Shown: piece by piece, positions 39,202 through 47,795 of the stretch
Numbering within the stretch: position 1 is the first letter of the stretch
Layout: each line of letters begins with the position of its first letter
The notes under the pieces: model-generated
Told to the model about the DNA's origin: nothing
Databases searched by the model: none
Seen by the model: only the letters and a program-made list of their open reading frames with translations
DNA from: Pseudoalteromonas shioyasakiensis
GTDB taxonomy: Bacteria > Pseudomonadota > Gammaproteobacteria > Enterobacterales > Alteromonadaceae
Reading direction: 5' to 3'
Length of the DNA: 64,000 nt
NCBI RefSeq assembly: GCF_001550135.1
Contig: NZ_LRUE01000022.1
Location: 62,001 to 126,000, forward strand
Program-made: the position numbers and the translations under genes

Positions 39202-40488
39202 ATGAATGTACTTGTCATCGGCAGTGGCGGCCGCGAACACGCTCTTGCGTTTAAGGCTGCACAAAATACTAAAGTAAACACCGTTTTCGTTGCTCCAGGT
39301 AACGCAGGTACTGCACTAGAGCCAAAACTTGAAAACGTTGCTATCAACGTTGAAGACCTGGCAGGTTTAGTTACTTTTGCTAAAGAAAACAACGTTGAGT
39401 TAACTATTGTTGGTCCAGAAGTACCGCTTGTTTTAGGTGTCGTTGATACTTTCCGTGAAAACGGTCTAGCTATCTTTGGCCCAACAGCAGGTGCTGCACA
39501 GCTAGAAGGCTCTAAGTCATTCACTAAAGACTTCTTAGCACGTCACGACATTCCAACAGCTGATTACCAAACGTTTGAACAAATCGACCCTGCACTTGCT
39601 TACCTAAAAGAAAAAGGTGCGCCAATTGTTGTTAAAGCTGATGGCTTAGCAGCTGGTAAAGGCGTTATCGTTGCGATGACAGAGCTTGAAGCTGAAGAAG
39701 CTATCCGCGATATGCTTGCAGGCAACAGCTTCGGTGAAGCGGGTAGCCGTGTAGTTATCGAAGAGTTCTTAGAAGGCGAAGAAGCCTCTTTCATCGTGAT
39801 GGTTGATGGCAAAAACGTACTGCCATTCGCAACTAGCCAAGACCACAAACGCGCTTACAACGGTGACCAAGGTCCAAACACTGGTGGCATGGGTGCATAC
39901 TCACCGGCTCCAGTGGTGACTGATGAAATTCACCAACGTATTATGAACGAAGTGATCAACCCAACGGTTGAAGGTATGGCAAAAGAAGGCCACCCTTACA
40001 CAGGTTTCTTATACGCAGGTTTAATGATCACCGCTGATGGTACGCCAAAAGTAATCGAATACAACTGTCGTTTTGGCGACCCTGAAACACAACCTATGAT
40101 GCTTCGTCTTAAGTCTGACCTTGTTGAACTTATCGAAGCGGCTAACCGTGAAGAACTAGATAAAACAGCAATCGAGTTCGACCCACGTGCAGCAGTCGGT
40201 GTTGTATTAGCAGCTAAAGGCTACCCAGATAGCTACCCGAAAGGTGATGCAATCAGCGGCTTGCAAGTTACTTACCCTGAAGGTGAGAAAGTATTCCACG
40301 CAGGGACTAAGCAAGATGGCGAAAACGTTGTAACTGCTGGCGGTCGTGTACTTTGTGCTACGGCACTTGGCAACACAGTAACCGAAGCGCAACAACGTGC
40401 TTATAAACTAGTTGATGAAATCAGCTGGGAAGGCATGGAATATCGTACTGATATCGCTTACCGTGCTATTGCTCGCGAACAGAATTAA
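39202..40488 (+). CDS. purD: Phosphoribosylamine-glycine ligase
   Basis: PurD joins phosphoribosylamine and glycine with ATP in purine synthesis. The 428-residue ATP-grasp protein (E. coli 429) begins MNVLVIGSGGREHALAFK, and has LTIVGPEVPLVLGVVD, GPTAGAAQLEGSK, VVKADGLAAGKGV, the ATP-grasp metal motif YNCRFGDPETQ and a C-terminal YRTDIAYRA. It follows the exported methyltransferase gene by 15 bp and is closed by a strong terminator. Confidence 0.97.
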   Translation: MNVLVIGSGGREHALAFKAAQNTKVNTVFVAPGNAGTALEPKLENVAINVEDLAGLVTFAKENNVELTIVGPEVPLVLGVVDTFRENGLAIFGPTAGAAQLEGSKSFTKDFLARHDIPTADYQTFEQIDPALAYLKEKGAPIVVKADGLAAGKGVIVAMTELEAEEAIRDMLAGNSFGEAGSRVVIEEFLEGEEASFIVMVDGKNVLPFATSQDHKRAYNGDQGPNTGGMGAYSPAPVVTDEIHQRIMNEVINPTVEGMAKEGHPYTGFLYAGLMITADGTPKVIEYNCRFGDPETQPMMLRLKSDLVELIEAANREELDKTAIEFDPRAAVGVVLAAKGYPDSYPKGDAISGLQVTYPEGEKVFHAGTKQDGENVVTAGGRVLCATALGNTVTEAQQRAYKLVDEISWEGMEYRTDIAYRAIAREQN

Positions 40489-40509
40489 GGTCAAACCAGT
40501 CTAATTCTG

Positions 40510-40540
40510 AAAAAAGCGCAGTTTATCTGCGCTTTTTTAA
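40510..40540 (+). terminator. purD terminator
   Basis: A 12-bp perfect stem (40510-40521 with 40527-40538, core AAGCGCAG/CTGCGCTT), 5-base loop and T6 lie 21 bp past the purD stop. Confidence 0.94.
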
Positions 40541-40582
40541 TGCTACACTGTTAAGAACATTTACCTAGATAAAGAACTAATT

Positions 40583-43081
40583 TTGAATAATAAAGCACTG
40601 AAATATAACTTTGTTTCATTTCTTATTCTGACAATTTTGTTTTTTATCATTGCTACCCTAGCTGCACATTTAGCCAGCCCTACCCGCTACACTATAGATA
40701 AAACAGCCCCCATCTACAGTAATACAGCTTATCGAATAGATAGTAGTAAAGCGCTGACTCTCGAGCAGTTTTTAGCTGAACCAGACAAACTTAAACAGCG
40801 CCCTTTTAAAGATGTTGAGTGGGATTTAGCGGCGCAAGATTATTGGTTAAAGCTTGATTTAGAAAACCGTCAAGCAAAGCCTGTGGAGCTGGCGATTCAC
40901 TTTGATAACCCTATGGTTGATTATCTTAGCGTTTATCATGTTGATGATAAGGGGCAGCTTATAGATACAACCGAGCTGGGTGATAAAGTATCTGGTCTTA
41001 GTTTGTTTCAGTACAGTACACCGCATAGCATGCTTACAATGCAGGGCTATGAGCAAACATCCCTCATTATAAAAATAGATACGGTGGGTATTAGCAAAAC
41101 ACCTATTAATATTTATGGTGAAAAAGAGTTTCAAGATCTACTACGTTCGCAATCAGGAATTTGGGGGATCTTCATTGGTGTGCTGATCATGGCTGCCCTG
41201 TATAACTTGGTATTATTTTTAGGGATCCGTGACCGCGTCTACCTTATTTATATAGGCTACATCATCTCAGCACTGTTACTTATGGGCTCAGTGCTCGGCT
41301 TTGGTTTTTACTTATGGCCGTTATCGTGGCAAATCTTTTTTAATGAGCAAGTGGTGTTCAGTAACTACGCGATTGCATTTTTCACCGTGGCGTTTTGCAC
41401 TATGTTCTTACGCTACCATAAAGACAATTGCCGCTTATACAAGCTCAGTATCAGCTTTTTAGCCCTGCTGTTTAGCCTCAGTCTTATCAGCTTTTTTATG
41501 CTGGAATACCATTCTTCAAAAATCTTTTTTGCCATCATGGTGCCGTTATACATTCTATGTATTTGCATGATTTACAAAAAGTTGGTGAGCGGTTTTCGGT
41601 GGGCAAAATTTTATGTCATGTCGTGGGTGCCACTGATTGTAGGCGCTGCCATTCAGCCTTTAGAACTAACGGGCTTTATTCCTTATAGCTTTGCAGTTAG
41701 GCACATATTTTTAGTCGCTATTCTCTGTGAGATTGTGCTCATGGCAATGGCGTTGGCAGATCGCGTTCGTTATCAACGTGAAAAAGCGCTGTATCATGCA
41801 ACCCATACCCAACAAACTGAGCTACTCAACCAAGCAATGCTCAAACAAGCCTATATGGCGATTACCTCGGAGCATAGACTCGCTAACCTTTGCTTAGTGA
41901 AAATCGAGCAATTTAATGCCCTAATGAGCATTCTAAAGCCAAGCCAAAGCAGCCAAATAATTATCACTGTGGCTCAATCTTTAGAGCATCAAATTAATAA
42001 GAATAGGCAATTTATTAATTTAGAGTCAGCGCTAGATAACAGTCCAAAAGTGGCTGACTTAGGCAATGGTGTACTGGCTTTTATTTCTACCAAAATTCAA
42101 TCACAAGCAGAGCTTCACCAAGAGCTTAGCAACTTATGCAAACAGCTGCCTAAGCAATATAAAGTGGCAGGCTTAGACCTGCAGCTTTACTACCGCTATA
42201 GCATTACTGAGCCAGTGAGTGATGATGGCTTTGATATTTGGCTACAACGTGGCTACTTAGGGTTGTCACAAAAGCAGCAAAACATCGACTTTAACACACC
42301 GCATATCGATATGGATGTCAGCCTTGCCGCTGAGTTACAACAAGCAATGCGAAGCAATACCTTAGCCATTTACTTACAGCCCATTATTAATTTACGCAAT
42401 GGTGCTATCTGTGGCGCAGAGGCATTGTTACGCTGGCCTACAGCGGGTAAATACCTGGACATTGAGCAACTCATTTTATTGGCTGAACGTACTGGTTTAA
42501 TTAACGAGTTGAGCTTATGGGTGATTGATCAGGCTTGCCTAGCTGCTGCCCAGCTTAATCGACAAGGCTATCGCGAGCATACCATTAGCGTTAATTTAAG
42601 TGCCAAGAATCTAGCTATCCCTAAGCTTGTCGAAAAAGTCGAAAACACCATTTTAAAGCATGGCATTACTGCGGATCAGTTAAAGTTTGAATTGACTGAA
42701 TTTGCGCTTATCAAAAACCATGATGAAATGGTCAGCTTTATCAGCGAACTTAATAAACTCGGTAGCAAGGTGGTACTCGATGATTTTGGTACCGGTTACT
42801 CATCGTTAAACTACTTAGTAAATTATTCATTTAGCACGATTAAAGTCGATAAGAGCTTTATTCTTGATTTAGTGAATAACACCACCAACCAGGTAGTGGT
42901 AAAAACGGCTATTGATATGGCTCATAACCTTGATATGAATATCACTATCGAAGGCATTGAAGACCAAGAAACAGAAAAAATGCTGATCAAGATGGGCGCA
43001 GATCAAGGGCAAGGCTATTATTACAGCAAAGCGGTACCGATTAATGAGTATCTAAGCTTTATTGCCTCACAATTTAAATAG
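40583..43081 (+). CDS. 7TMR-DISM sensor with degenerate GGDEF and EAL phosphodiesterase domain
   Basis: This 832-residue inner membrane protein probably breaks down c-di-GMP in answer to a periplasmic signal. It has an N-terminal membrane helix (about 10-32), a periplasmic DISMED2-type domain (about 40-185), seven membrane helices (about 193-395), a GGDEF-like domain (about 405-565) and an EAL domain (about 580-830). The GGDEF site is lost: GNGVL stands at 494-498. The EAL site looks complete, with EAL at 613-615, NLSAKNL, ELTEF, DDFGTGYSSL, KVDKSF and EGIED. The start is TTG 40583; the reading frame has no earlier ATG. It is a single gene after the purD terminator. Confidence 0.9.
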   Translation: MNNKALKYNFVSFLILTILFFIIATLAAHLASPTRYTIDKTAPIYSNTAYRIDSSKALTLEQFLAEPDKLKQRPFKDVEWDLAAQDYWLKLDLENRQAKPVELAIHFDNPMVDYLSVYHVDDKGQLIDTTELGDKVSGLSLFQYSTPHSMLTMQGYEQTSLIIKIDTVGISKTPINIYGEKEFQDLLRSQSGIWGIFIGVLIMAALYNLVLFLGIRDRVYLIYIGYIISALLLMGSVLGFGFYLWPLSWQIFFNEQVVFSNYAIAFFTVAFCTMFLRYHKDNCRLYKLSISFLALLFSLSLISFFMLEYHSSKIFFAIMVPLYILCICMIYKKLVSGFRWAKFYVMSWVPLIVGAAIQPLELTGFIPYSFAVRHIFLVAILCEIVLMAMALADRVRYQREKALYHATHTQQTELLNQAMLKQAYMAITSEHRLANLCLVKIEQFNALMSILKPSQSSQIIITVAQSLEHQINKNRQFINLESALDNSPKVADLGNGVLAFISTKIQSQAELHQELSNLCKQLPKQYKVAGLDLQLYYRYSITEPVSDDGFDIWLQRGYLGLSQKQQNIDFNTPHIDMDVSLAAELQQAMRSNTLAIYLQPIINLRNGAICGAEALLRWPTAGKYLDIEQLILLAERTGLINELSLWVIDQACLAAAQLNRQGYREHTISVNLSAKNLAIPKLVEKVENTILKHGITADQLKFELTEFALIKNHDEMVSFISELNKLGSKVVLDDFGTGYSSLNYLVNYSFSTIKVDKSFILDLVNNTTNQVVVKTAIDMAHNLDMNITIEGIEDQETEKMLIKMGADQGQGYYYSKAVPINEYLSFIASQFK

Positions 43082-43127
43082 GCCGTGTTACACTGCCCTT
43101 TTTAACATCTTTAGGGGCCATGTAAAG

Positions 43128-43937
43128 ATGCAAGGTACGATCAGAAAATTAAAGTCGACACTGACCTCTCCTGTCGAATATCAATTACCTATCGGTGATG
43201 AGCTAGTTTCATTAAATGACTATATTGGTAAGCCGCTCACACTGACTTTTACCGGCAATATTTTTTGCTGTAACTGTGGTAAGAAAACCAAGAAAAGCTA
43301 CTCTCAAGGCCACTGTTTTGTTTGTATGCGCAAACTGGCTAGCTGTGACATGTGTATCATGAAACCTGAAACGTGCCACTTTGATAAGGGCACCTGTCGT
43401 GAGCCACAGTGGGGTGAAGAAAACTGCATGATCCCGCATTACGTGTATTTAGCCAACACTTCAGGCCTAAAAGTAGGTATTACCCGCCATACTCAAATTC
43501 CTACACGCTGGATTGACCAAGGTGCGACGCAAGCTTTACCTATCTTTAAAGTACAAACCCGTCTTCAATCGGGTTTAGTTGAGGTTGCCTTAGCCGAGTT
43601 TATTGCTGATAAAACCAATTGGCGAAACATGCTAAAAGGTCAATCTGAAGCAATTGATTTAAAAGCTGCTGCTGCAGAGTTGATCCCACAAATTGATGCT
43701 AAGTTAAGTGAACTTGCAGAGCTATTTGGCGCAACAGCCATTGAAAAGCTCGATGAAGATGTAGTTGAGCTAGACTACCCAGTAAGTGAATACCCAAGCA
43801 AAATCAGCTCTTTCAATTTTGATAAAGCACCAGAAGTATCAGGTATTTTAAAAGGCATTAAAGGCCAGTACTTAATTTTTGATACTGGCGTCATTAATAT
43901 TCGTAAGTTCACTTCTTACGAAATTAGCTTAGGTTAA
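43128..43937 (+). CDS. DUF2797 protein with cysteine-rich region
   Basis: The 269-residue protein matches DUF2797, of unknown function. Its N-terminal half carries a zinc-finger-like cluster (IFCCNCGKKTKKSY, CFVCMRKLASCDMC, then a CH and a GTC, about residues 45-90). The middle YVYLANTSGLKVGITR segment, followed by RWIDQGA, resembles a GIY-YIG nuclease core, a similarity I infer from the pattern only. ATG 43128 is chosen as the conserved start (MQGTIRKL); an in-frame upstream extension overlaps the EAL gene and has no family support. Its stop overlaps the convergent CBS-PAS-GGDEF-EAL gene by 4 bp. Confidence 0.85.
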   Translation: MQGTIRKLKSTLTSPVEYQLPIGDELVSLNDYIGKPLTLTFTGNIFCCNCGKKTKKSYSQGHCFVCMRKLASCDMCIMKPETCHFDKGTCREPQWGEENCMIPHYVYLANTSGLKVGITRHTQIPTRWIDQGATQALPIFKVQTRLQSGLVEVALAEFIADKTNWRNMLKGQSEAIDLKAAAAELIPQIDAKLSELAELFGATAIEKLDEDVVELDYPVSEYPSKISSFNFDKAPEVSGILKGIKGQYLIFDTGVINIRKFTSYEISLG

Positions 43938-46438
43938 GCACTTTTTTCGCTATTGAGATAAAAATCATACCATTGCTGCTTCGCTATTGGGCGGCAAAAG
44001 TAATAGCCTTGAATGGTATCGCAGTTAAGTGAACGTAAGTAATTTAACTGCTCTACCTTCTCTACCCCTTCTGCGACAACATGAATACTCAAGCTTTTCG
44101 CAAGGCTAATAATCGCCGTAACAATTTCACTATTTCCGTATTCATCTGGCACTTTTGCGATAAAGCTGGCATCTATTTTTAACGTATCAATTGGCAGTTT
44201 AGTTAAGTAACTTAAAGCCGAATAGCCCGTGCCAAAGTCATCTAACGTAATATGCACACCTAGCTTTTTAAGCGCGAGTAACTCTTGTTTAGCTTCACTA
44301 AAGTGGCTGATAAAACAGCTTTCAGTAAGCTCTACTTCAAGCTTGTATGGGTCTACATCGTAACGCTCAAGTAAGCGTTCAACATTCGATGCTAATTGTC
44401 CCTGACGTAAGTGATTAGCCGAAATATTAATTGCCAAGCGCCCTGCTTCAATGCCTTGTTGCTGCCATTTTTCTAACTCTATACAAGCCTGCTCGATAAC
44501 CCATAAATCAAGTTTCACAATTAGGCCAAGTTCTTCAGCAAGAGGGATAAACTTAGCAGGTGAAATCACTCCAAGGTTTGGCTCATGCCAACGTAAGAGA
44601 GCCTCTACCCCTAAAATTTTGCCTGAATTTAACTCCTGCTTAGGTTGGAAATAAAGCTCAAACTCATCGCTTTCTATGGCGTTTTGTAATCGGCTCATCA
44701 TTGCCAATCGCTCTAAAGAGCGTGCATTCATCGCAGGTTTGAATAATTGAAATGAATTACGTCCCACTTCTTTAGCACGGTACATAGCAATATCTGCATG
44801 CTTAAGCAGTGTAGCGCTATCTACGCCATCATCAGGGTAAACCGCAGCGCCAATAGAAGCTGTAATTGCAACCACATGCTCGTTAATAGCAAGCGGCATA
44901 CTCACCTGCTGCAAGACTTGTTCGGCAAAGTTGAGCAGTGTTTCAACCCGATTTACTTCGCATAGCAGAACAAACTCATCGCCACCTAAGCGCGCAAGAG
45001 TATCCCCTTCAGGAAGAATTGATAAAATACGCTCTGCTACTTGCTGCAATAAGTTATCACCAGCGTCATGCCCTAAGCTATCGTTAACCTCTTTAAAGCG
45101 GTCTAAGTCGATAAACATCACTGCTAATAGATCATGGTTTCGTTTGGCAGAACTCAGCGCAATAGAGAGTCTGTCATGAAATAAGCGCCGATTAGGCAGG
45201 CCTGTTAGCTCATCGTAATAGGCGAGCTGGGCAATTTTTTCTTCTGCACGTTTACGCTCTGTAATGTCGCTAAAAATTGCCGCATAAAGCACTTCATCAA
45301 AGTTAGGGTCTTTAATCTGGATAATGGTGAGCCACTCTACAAACTCTTCACCATCTTTTTTGCAATTGCAGATCTCCCCTTGCCAGACCCCTTCGTATTC
45401 AATGGCATGCCACATTTTTTGATAAAACGAACGGCTGTGTTTTGTCGAGCTTAAAATATTGGGACGCTTACCAATTACTTCATGCTCAGCAAAGCCGGTC
45501 AGTTTAGTAAAAGCAGGGTTAACTTGAATAATCGTGCCGTCTTTACGGGTTAACATAATGCCATCGAGTGAGGCATCAATAATTTTATTTGCTAAAAACA
45601 AGTTACGTTGTGATTTTTGCAAGGCAATATCACGCTGCTCTATGGCTCGTTCAAGCTCGCAGCAATAAGCTGACTCAATCTCTGTGATCAAATCAGCAAA
45701 AGATATAACCCCGCAAATTTCATCATCTCTGACCACTAAATGACGCACATTACGCTCTGTCATAGTGCGATACGCATCAAATAAACTGCTTTCACAATCA
45801 ATTTCAATTAACGGGTAGCTAGCATATTGCCAACAAGGATTTAGCCACTCGGTTTGAATGATCAGCTCAACAATATCACGCTGAGTAATAATACCGTGCA
45901 GTTCAAGCTCTCGGTTATAAACCAGTACACTATCAAGGCGGCCTGCGCGCATCAGTTGCACAACCTCTTCTATCGGGGTTTGCGCATCAACTATCTCTAG
46001 GTCAGTGCGATACTGCTCATGAATAGGCCGAAATTGTAAGTAGTGGTCCAAACCTTGGTTATGCACAATATCAGATAAGTTCAACATACCCGCAGGCTGA
46101 TTTTCGCTATCCATTACCAATAAATGACGAATGCCATGCTGTTGAAAACGCAGGGTTGCATCACTGACTGAGCATTGATTTGGCACTGTAATAACAGGCG
46201 CCGACATGACCTCGTGAATGGCAAGGTTCTTATAGAGCGGGCTGCTGATGTCAATTTTCAAACAATCAGCTTCCGTCCAAATACCAACAACAGACTGCTC
46301 ATGCTTAATAAAAATAGCCGTCACATTGTGAACATGCATCAACCTCACCGCATCGACCAAAGGCGTATGCGCAGGACACGATACCAACTTTTGCGAAAAG
46401 ACATCACTCACCTTTTGATGTCGTCTTGGTTGATTCAT
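43934..46438 (-). CDS. Four-CBS, PAS, GGDEF, EAL cyclic-di-GMP signalling protein
   Basis: This 834-residue protein has no membrane segment and is cytoplasmic. It starts with two CBS pairs (about 10-125 and 140-260), which usually bind adenine nucleotides or SAM, then a coiled linker, a PAS domain (about 285-395), GGDEF (about 405-565) and EAL (about 580-830). The GGDEF motif RLGGDEF is complete (485-489), with no RxxD inhibitory site before it. The EAL site is also complete: VEALLRW (612-614), NISANHL, ELTES, DDFGTGYSAL, KIDASF and EGVE. It may both make and break c-di-GMP, or one domain may control the other, in answer to energy state. It converges on DUF2797 and diverges from the 97-residue gene. 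Confidence 0.92.
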   Translation of the reverse strand: MNQPRRHQKVSDVFSQKLVSCPAHTPLVDAVRLMHVHNVTAIFIKHEQSVVGIWTEADCLKIDISSPLYKNLAIHEVMSAPVITVPNQCSVSDATLRFQQHGIRHLLVMDSENQPAGMLNLSDIVHNQGLDHYLQFRPIHEQYRTDLEIVDAQTPIEEVVQLMRAGRLDSVLVYNRELELHGIITQRDIVELIIQTEWLNPCWQYASYPLIEIDCESSLFDAYRTMTERNVRHLVVRDDEICGVISFADLITEIESAYCCELERAIEQRDIALQKSQRNLFLANKIIDASLDGIMLTRKDGTIIQVNPAFTKLTGFAEHEVIGKRPNILSSTKHSRSFYQKMWHAIEYEGVWQGEICNCKKDGEEFVEWLTIIQIKDPNFDEVLYAAIFSDITERKRAEEKIAQLAYYDELTGLPNRRLFHDRLSIALSSAKRNHDLLAVMFIDLDRFKEVNDSLGHDAGDNLLQQVAERILSILPEGDTLARLGGDEFVLLCEVNRVETLLNFAEQVLQQVSMPLAINEHVVAITASIGAAVYPDDGVDSATLLKHADIAMYRAKEVGRNSFQLFKPAMNARSLERLAMMSRLQNAIESDEFELYFQPKQELNSGKILGVEALLRWHEPNLGVISPAKFIPLAEELGLIVKLDLWVIEQACIELEKWQQQGIEAGRLAINISANHLRQGQLASNVERLLERYDVDPYKLEVELTESCFISHFSEAKQELLALKKLGVHITLDDFGTGYSALSYLTKLPIDTLKIDASFIAKVPDEYGNSEIVTAIISLAKSLSIHVVAEGVEKVEQLNYLRSLNCDTIQGYYFCRPIAKQQWYDFYLNSEKSA

Positions 46439-46516
46439 AAGTCGACTTTCCTAGTTCTTACATGAATTGGCAATTATAATCATTTCAACCTATGCAACTT
46501 TGACACAGGACAATAA

Positions 46517-46810
46517 ATGCACTCATCATTTCCTAAGATTATTTTTTCAGACCATGAATTAGCATTAGTTGAAGACGAAGCCGATATAGAAAGCTTTTTA
46601 TATGGCTTAAGTGAAGAGCAGCAACAAGAAGCGATGCTACTTTTGGCAACAGGGCACTATGTCAACTTGCAGGGAGAAAGCGTGAAAGCATTAACTGATT
46701 TAGAGCTTGCTAATAGAGTGACTGAGCACCTAGCACAAGAGGGAGTATGCTGTTTAAGTAAGGTTACTCGGCTTACACCAACGCAAGCCTTTGCGATGCT
46801 GGCAGATTAA
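46517..46810 (+). CDS. Unrecognised 97-residue acidic protein
   Basis: I do not recognise this protein. It has no signal peptide, cysteine motif or membrane helix apart from two cysteines (VCCL) near residue 79. It is acidic in its first half (DHELALVEDEADIESF) and mainly helical, with LSEEQQQEAMLLLATGHYVNL and LTDLELANRVTEHLAQEG. It starts 78 bp from the divergent CBS-PAS-GGDEF-EAL gene and its stop overlaps the HDAC gene by 4 bp. An ATG after ACAGGACAATAA gives a modest ribosome binding site (AGGA). Codon use is like its neighbours, so it is probably real. Confidence 0.65.
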   Translation: MHSSFPKIIFSDHELALVEDEADIESFLYGLSEEQQQEAMLLLATGHYVNLQGESVKALTDLELANRVTEHLAQEGVCCLSKVTRLTPTQAFAMLAD

Positions 46811-47727
46811 GGCGCATCCACCAGCGCTTTAATGTGCGCAACGGCACTACGGCCAAGGGCTGATAAAGCATAACCCCCTTCAAGATAAGAGATAATCCCT
46901 TTGCAATCTTGCTGCTGACAAAATTCAGCTAATTGTGTGGTTAGCCATGCGTAATCGTCTTCAACAAACTTCAGGCTTGCCATGTCATCTTCAAGATGAG
47001 CATCAAAACCTGCACTAATAAACAACAGTTCAGGTTTAAATTCATTGAGTTTTGGTAGCCACTGCTCAAGGTAAACTGCTTTTAAGTCATTACCATCACT
47101 GGCAATTGGCAGCGGTGAGTTAACTAAAGTCGCGTTATTTTCAACGGCGGTATTTGGGTAAAAAGGGTGTTGAAACAAAGAGCAAAACAACACATTGTCA
47201 TCATCTAAAAAGATATCTTGCGTGCCATTACCGTGGTGTACATCAAAGTCCAAAATAGCGATACGTTTAACACCTTTGCTTTGCGCGTATTTCACGGCAA
47301 TGGCTAGGTTATTAAAAACGCAAAACCCTGCAGAGGTGCTACGGTTTGCATGATGCCCTGGTGGTCTAACCGAGCAAAATGCAGCATCCAGTTTATCAGC
47401 AAGAATTTCATCAACGGCGAGTAATCCAGCACCAACGGCTCGTTCAATTGCTTTCATTGAATCTGGGCACAACCAAGTGTCGCCGTCTAATTCAGCAAGC
47501 CCTTCATCGGGAATTGTTTGCTCTACATGGCTTACCAAAGGTTCATCATGAGCAAGTAAAAAGTCGTCGCGGCTGGCTTTAGGAGCTTGTAAGTGAGTAA
47601 TTGCTATATCAACACCACTTGCTAGCAAGCGGTCGGTGATCACATCTAAACGCGCGGGGCATTCGGGGTGATCCTCAATCATTTTATGTTTACGACAAAA
47701 TGGATGTGAGATAACTGCCGTTCTCAT
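46807..47727 (-). CDS. Histone deacetylase family protein
   Basis: This is an arginase/HDAC-fold zinc amidohydrolase; bacterial members act on acetylated polyamines or other small acetyl amides, or on protein lysines. The 306-residue protein has HPECPARLDVI, the active-site RPPGHHANR with the two general-base histidines, GFCVFNNLAIA, the zinc motif DFDVHHGNGTQ, ISAGFDAHLEDD with the third zinc ligand, and LEGGY with the catalytic-tyrosine equivalent. It is a full-length enzyme. Substrate is not known. It is a single-gene transcript after the serine hydrolase terminator. Confidence 0.92.
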   Translation of the reverse strand: MRTAVISHPFCRKHKMIEDHPECPARLDVITDRLLASGVDIAITHLQAPKASRDDFLLAHDEPLVSHVEQTIPDEGLAELDGDTWLCPDSMKAIERAVGAGLLAVDEILADKLDAAFCSVRPPGHHANRSTSAGFCVFNNLAIAVKYAQSKGVKRIAILDFDVHHGNGTQDIFLDDDNVLFCSLFQHPFYPNTAVENNATLVNSPLPIASDGNDLKAVYLEQWLPKLNEFKPELLFISAGFDAHLEDDMASLKFVEDDYAWLTTQLAEFCQQQDCKGIISYLEGGYALSALGRSAVAHIKALVDAP

Positions 47728-47761
47728 AATACGCTCCTTGAATTATTTTCCCCCAGTATAA

Positions 47762-47785
47762 CAAAGCCACCTAACGGTGGCTTTG
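47762..47785 (-). terminator. Terminator after the serine hydrolase operon
   Basis: A 10-bp perfect stem (47762-47771 with 47776-47785, CAAAGCCACC/GGTGGCTTTG) with a 4-base loop lies 11 bp past the hydrolase stop; the T-tract is short. Confidence 0.72.
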
Positions 47786-47795
47786 CGACTTTGGT

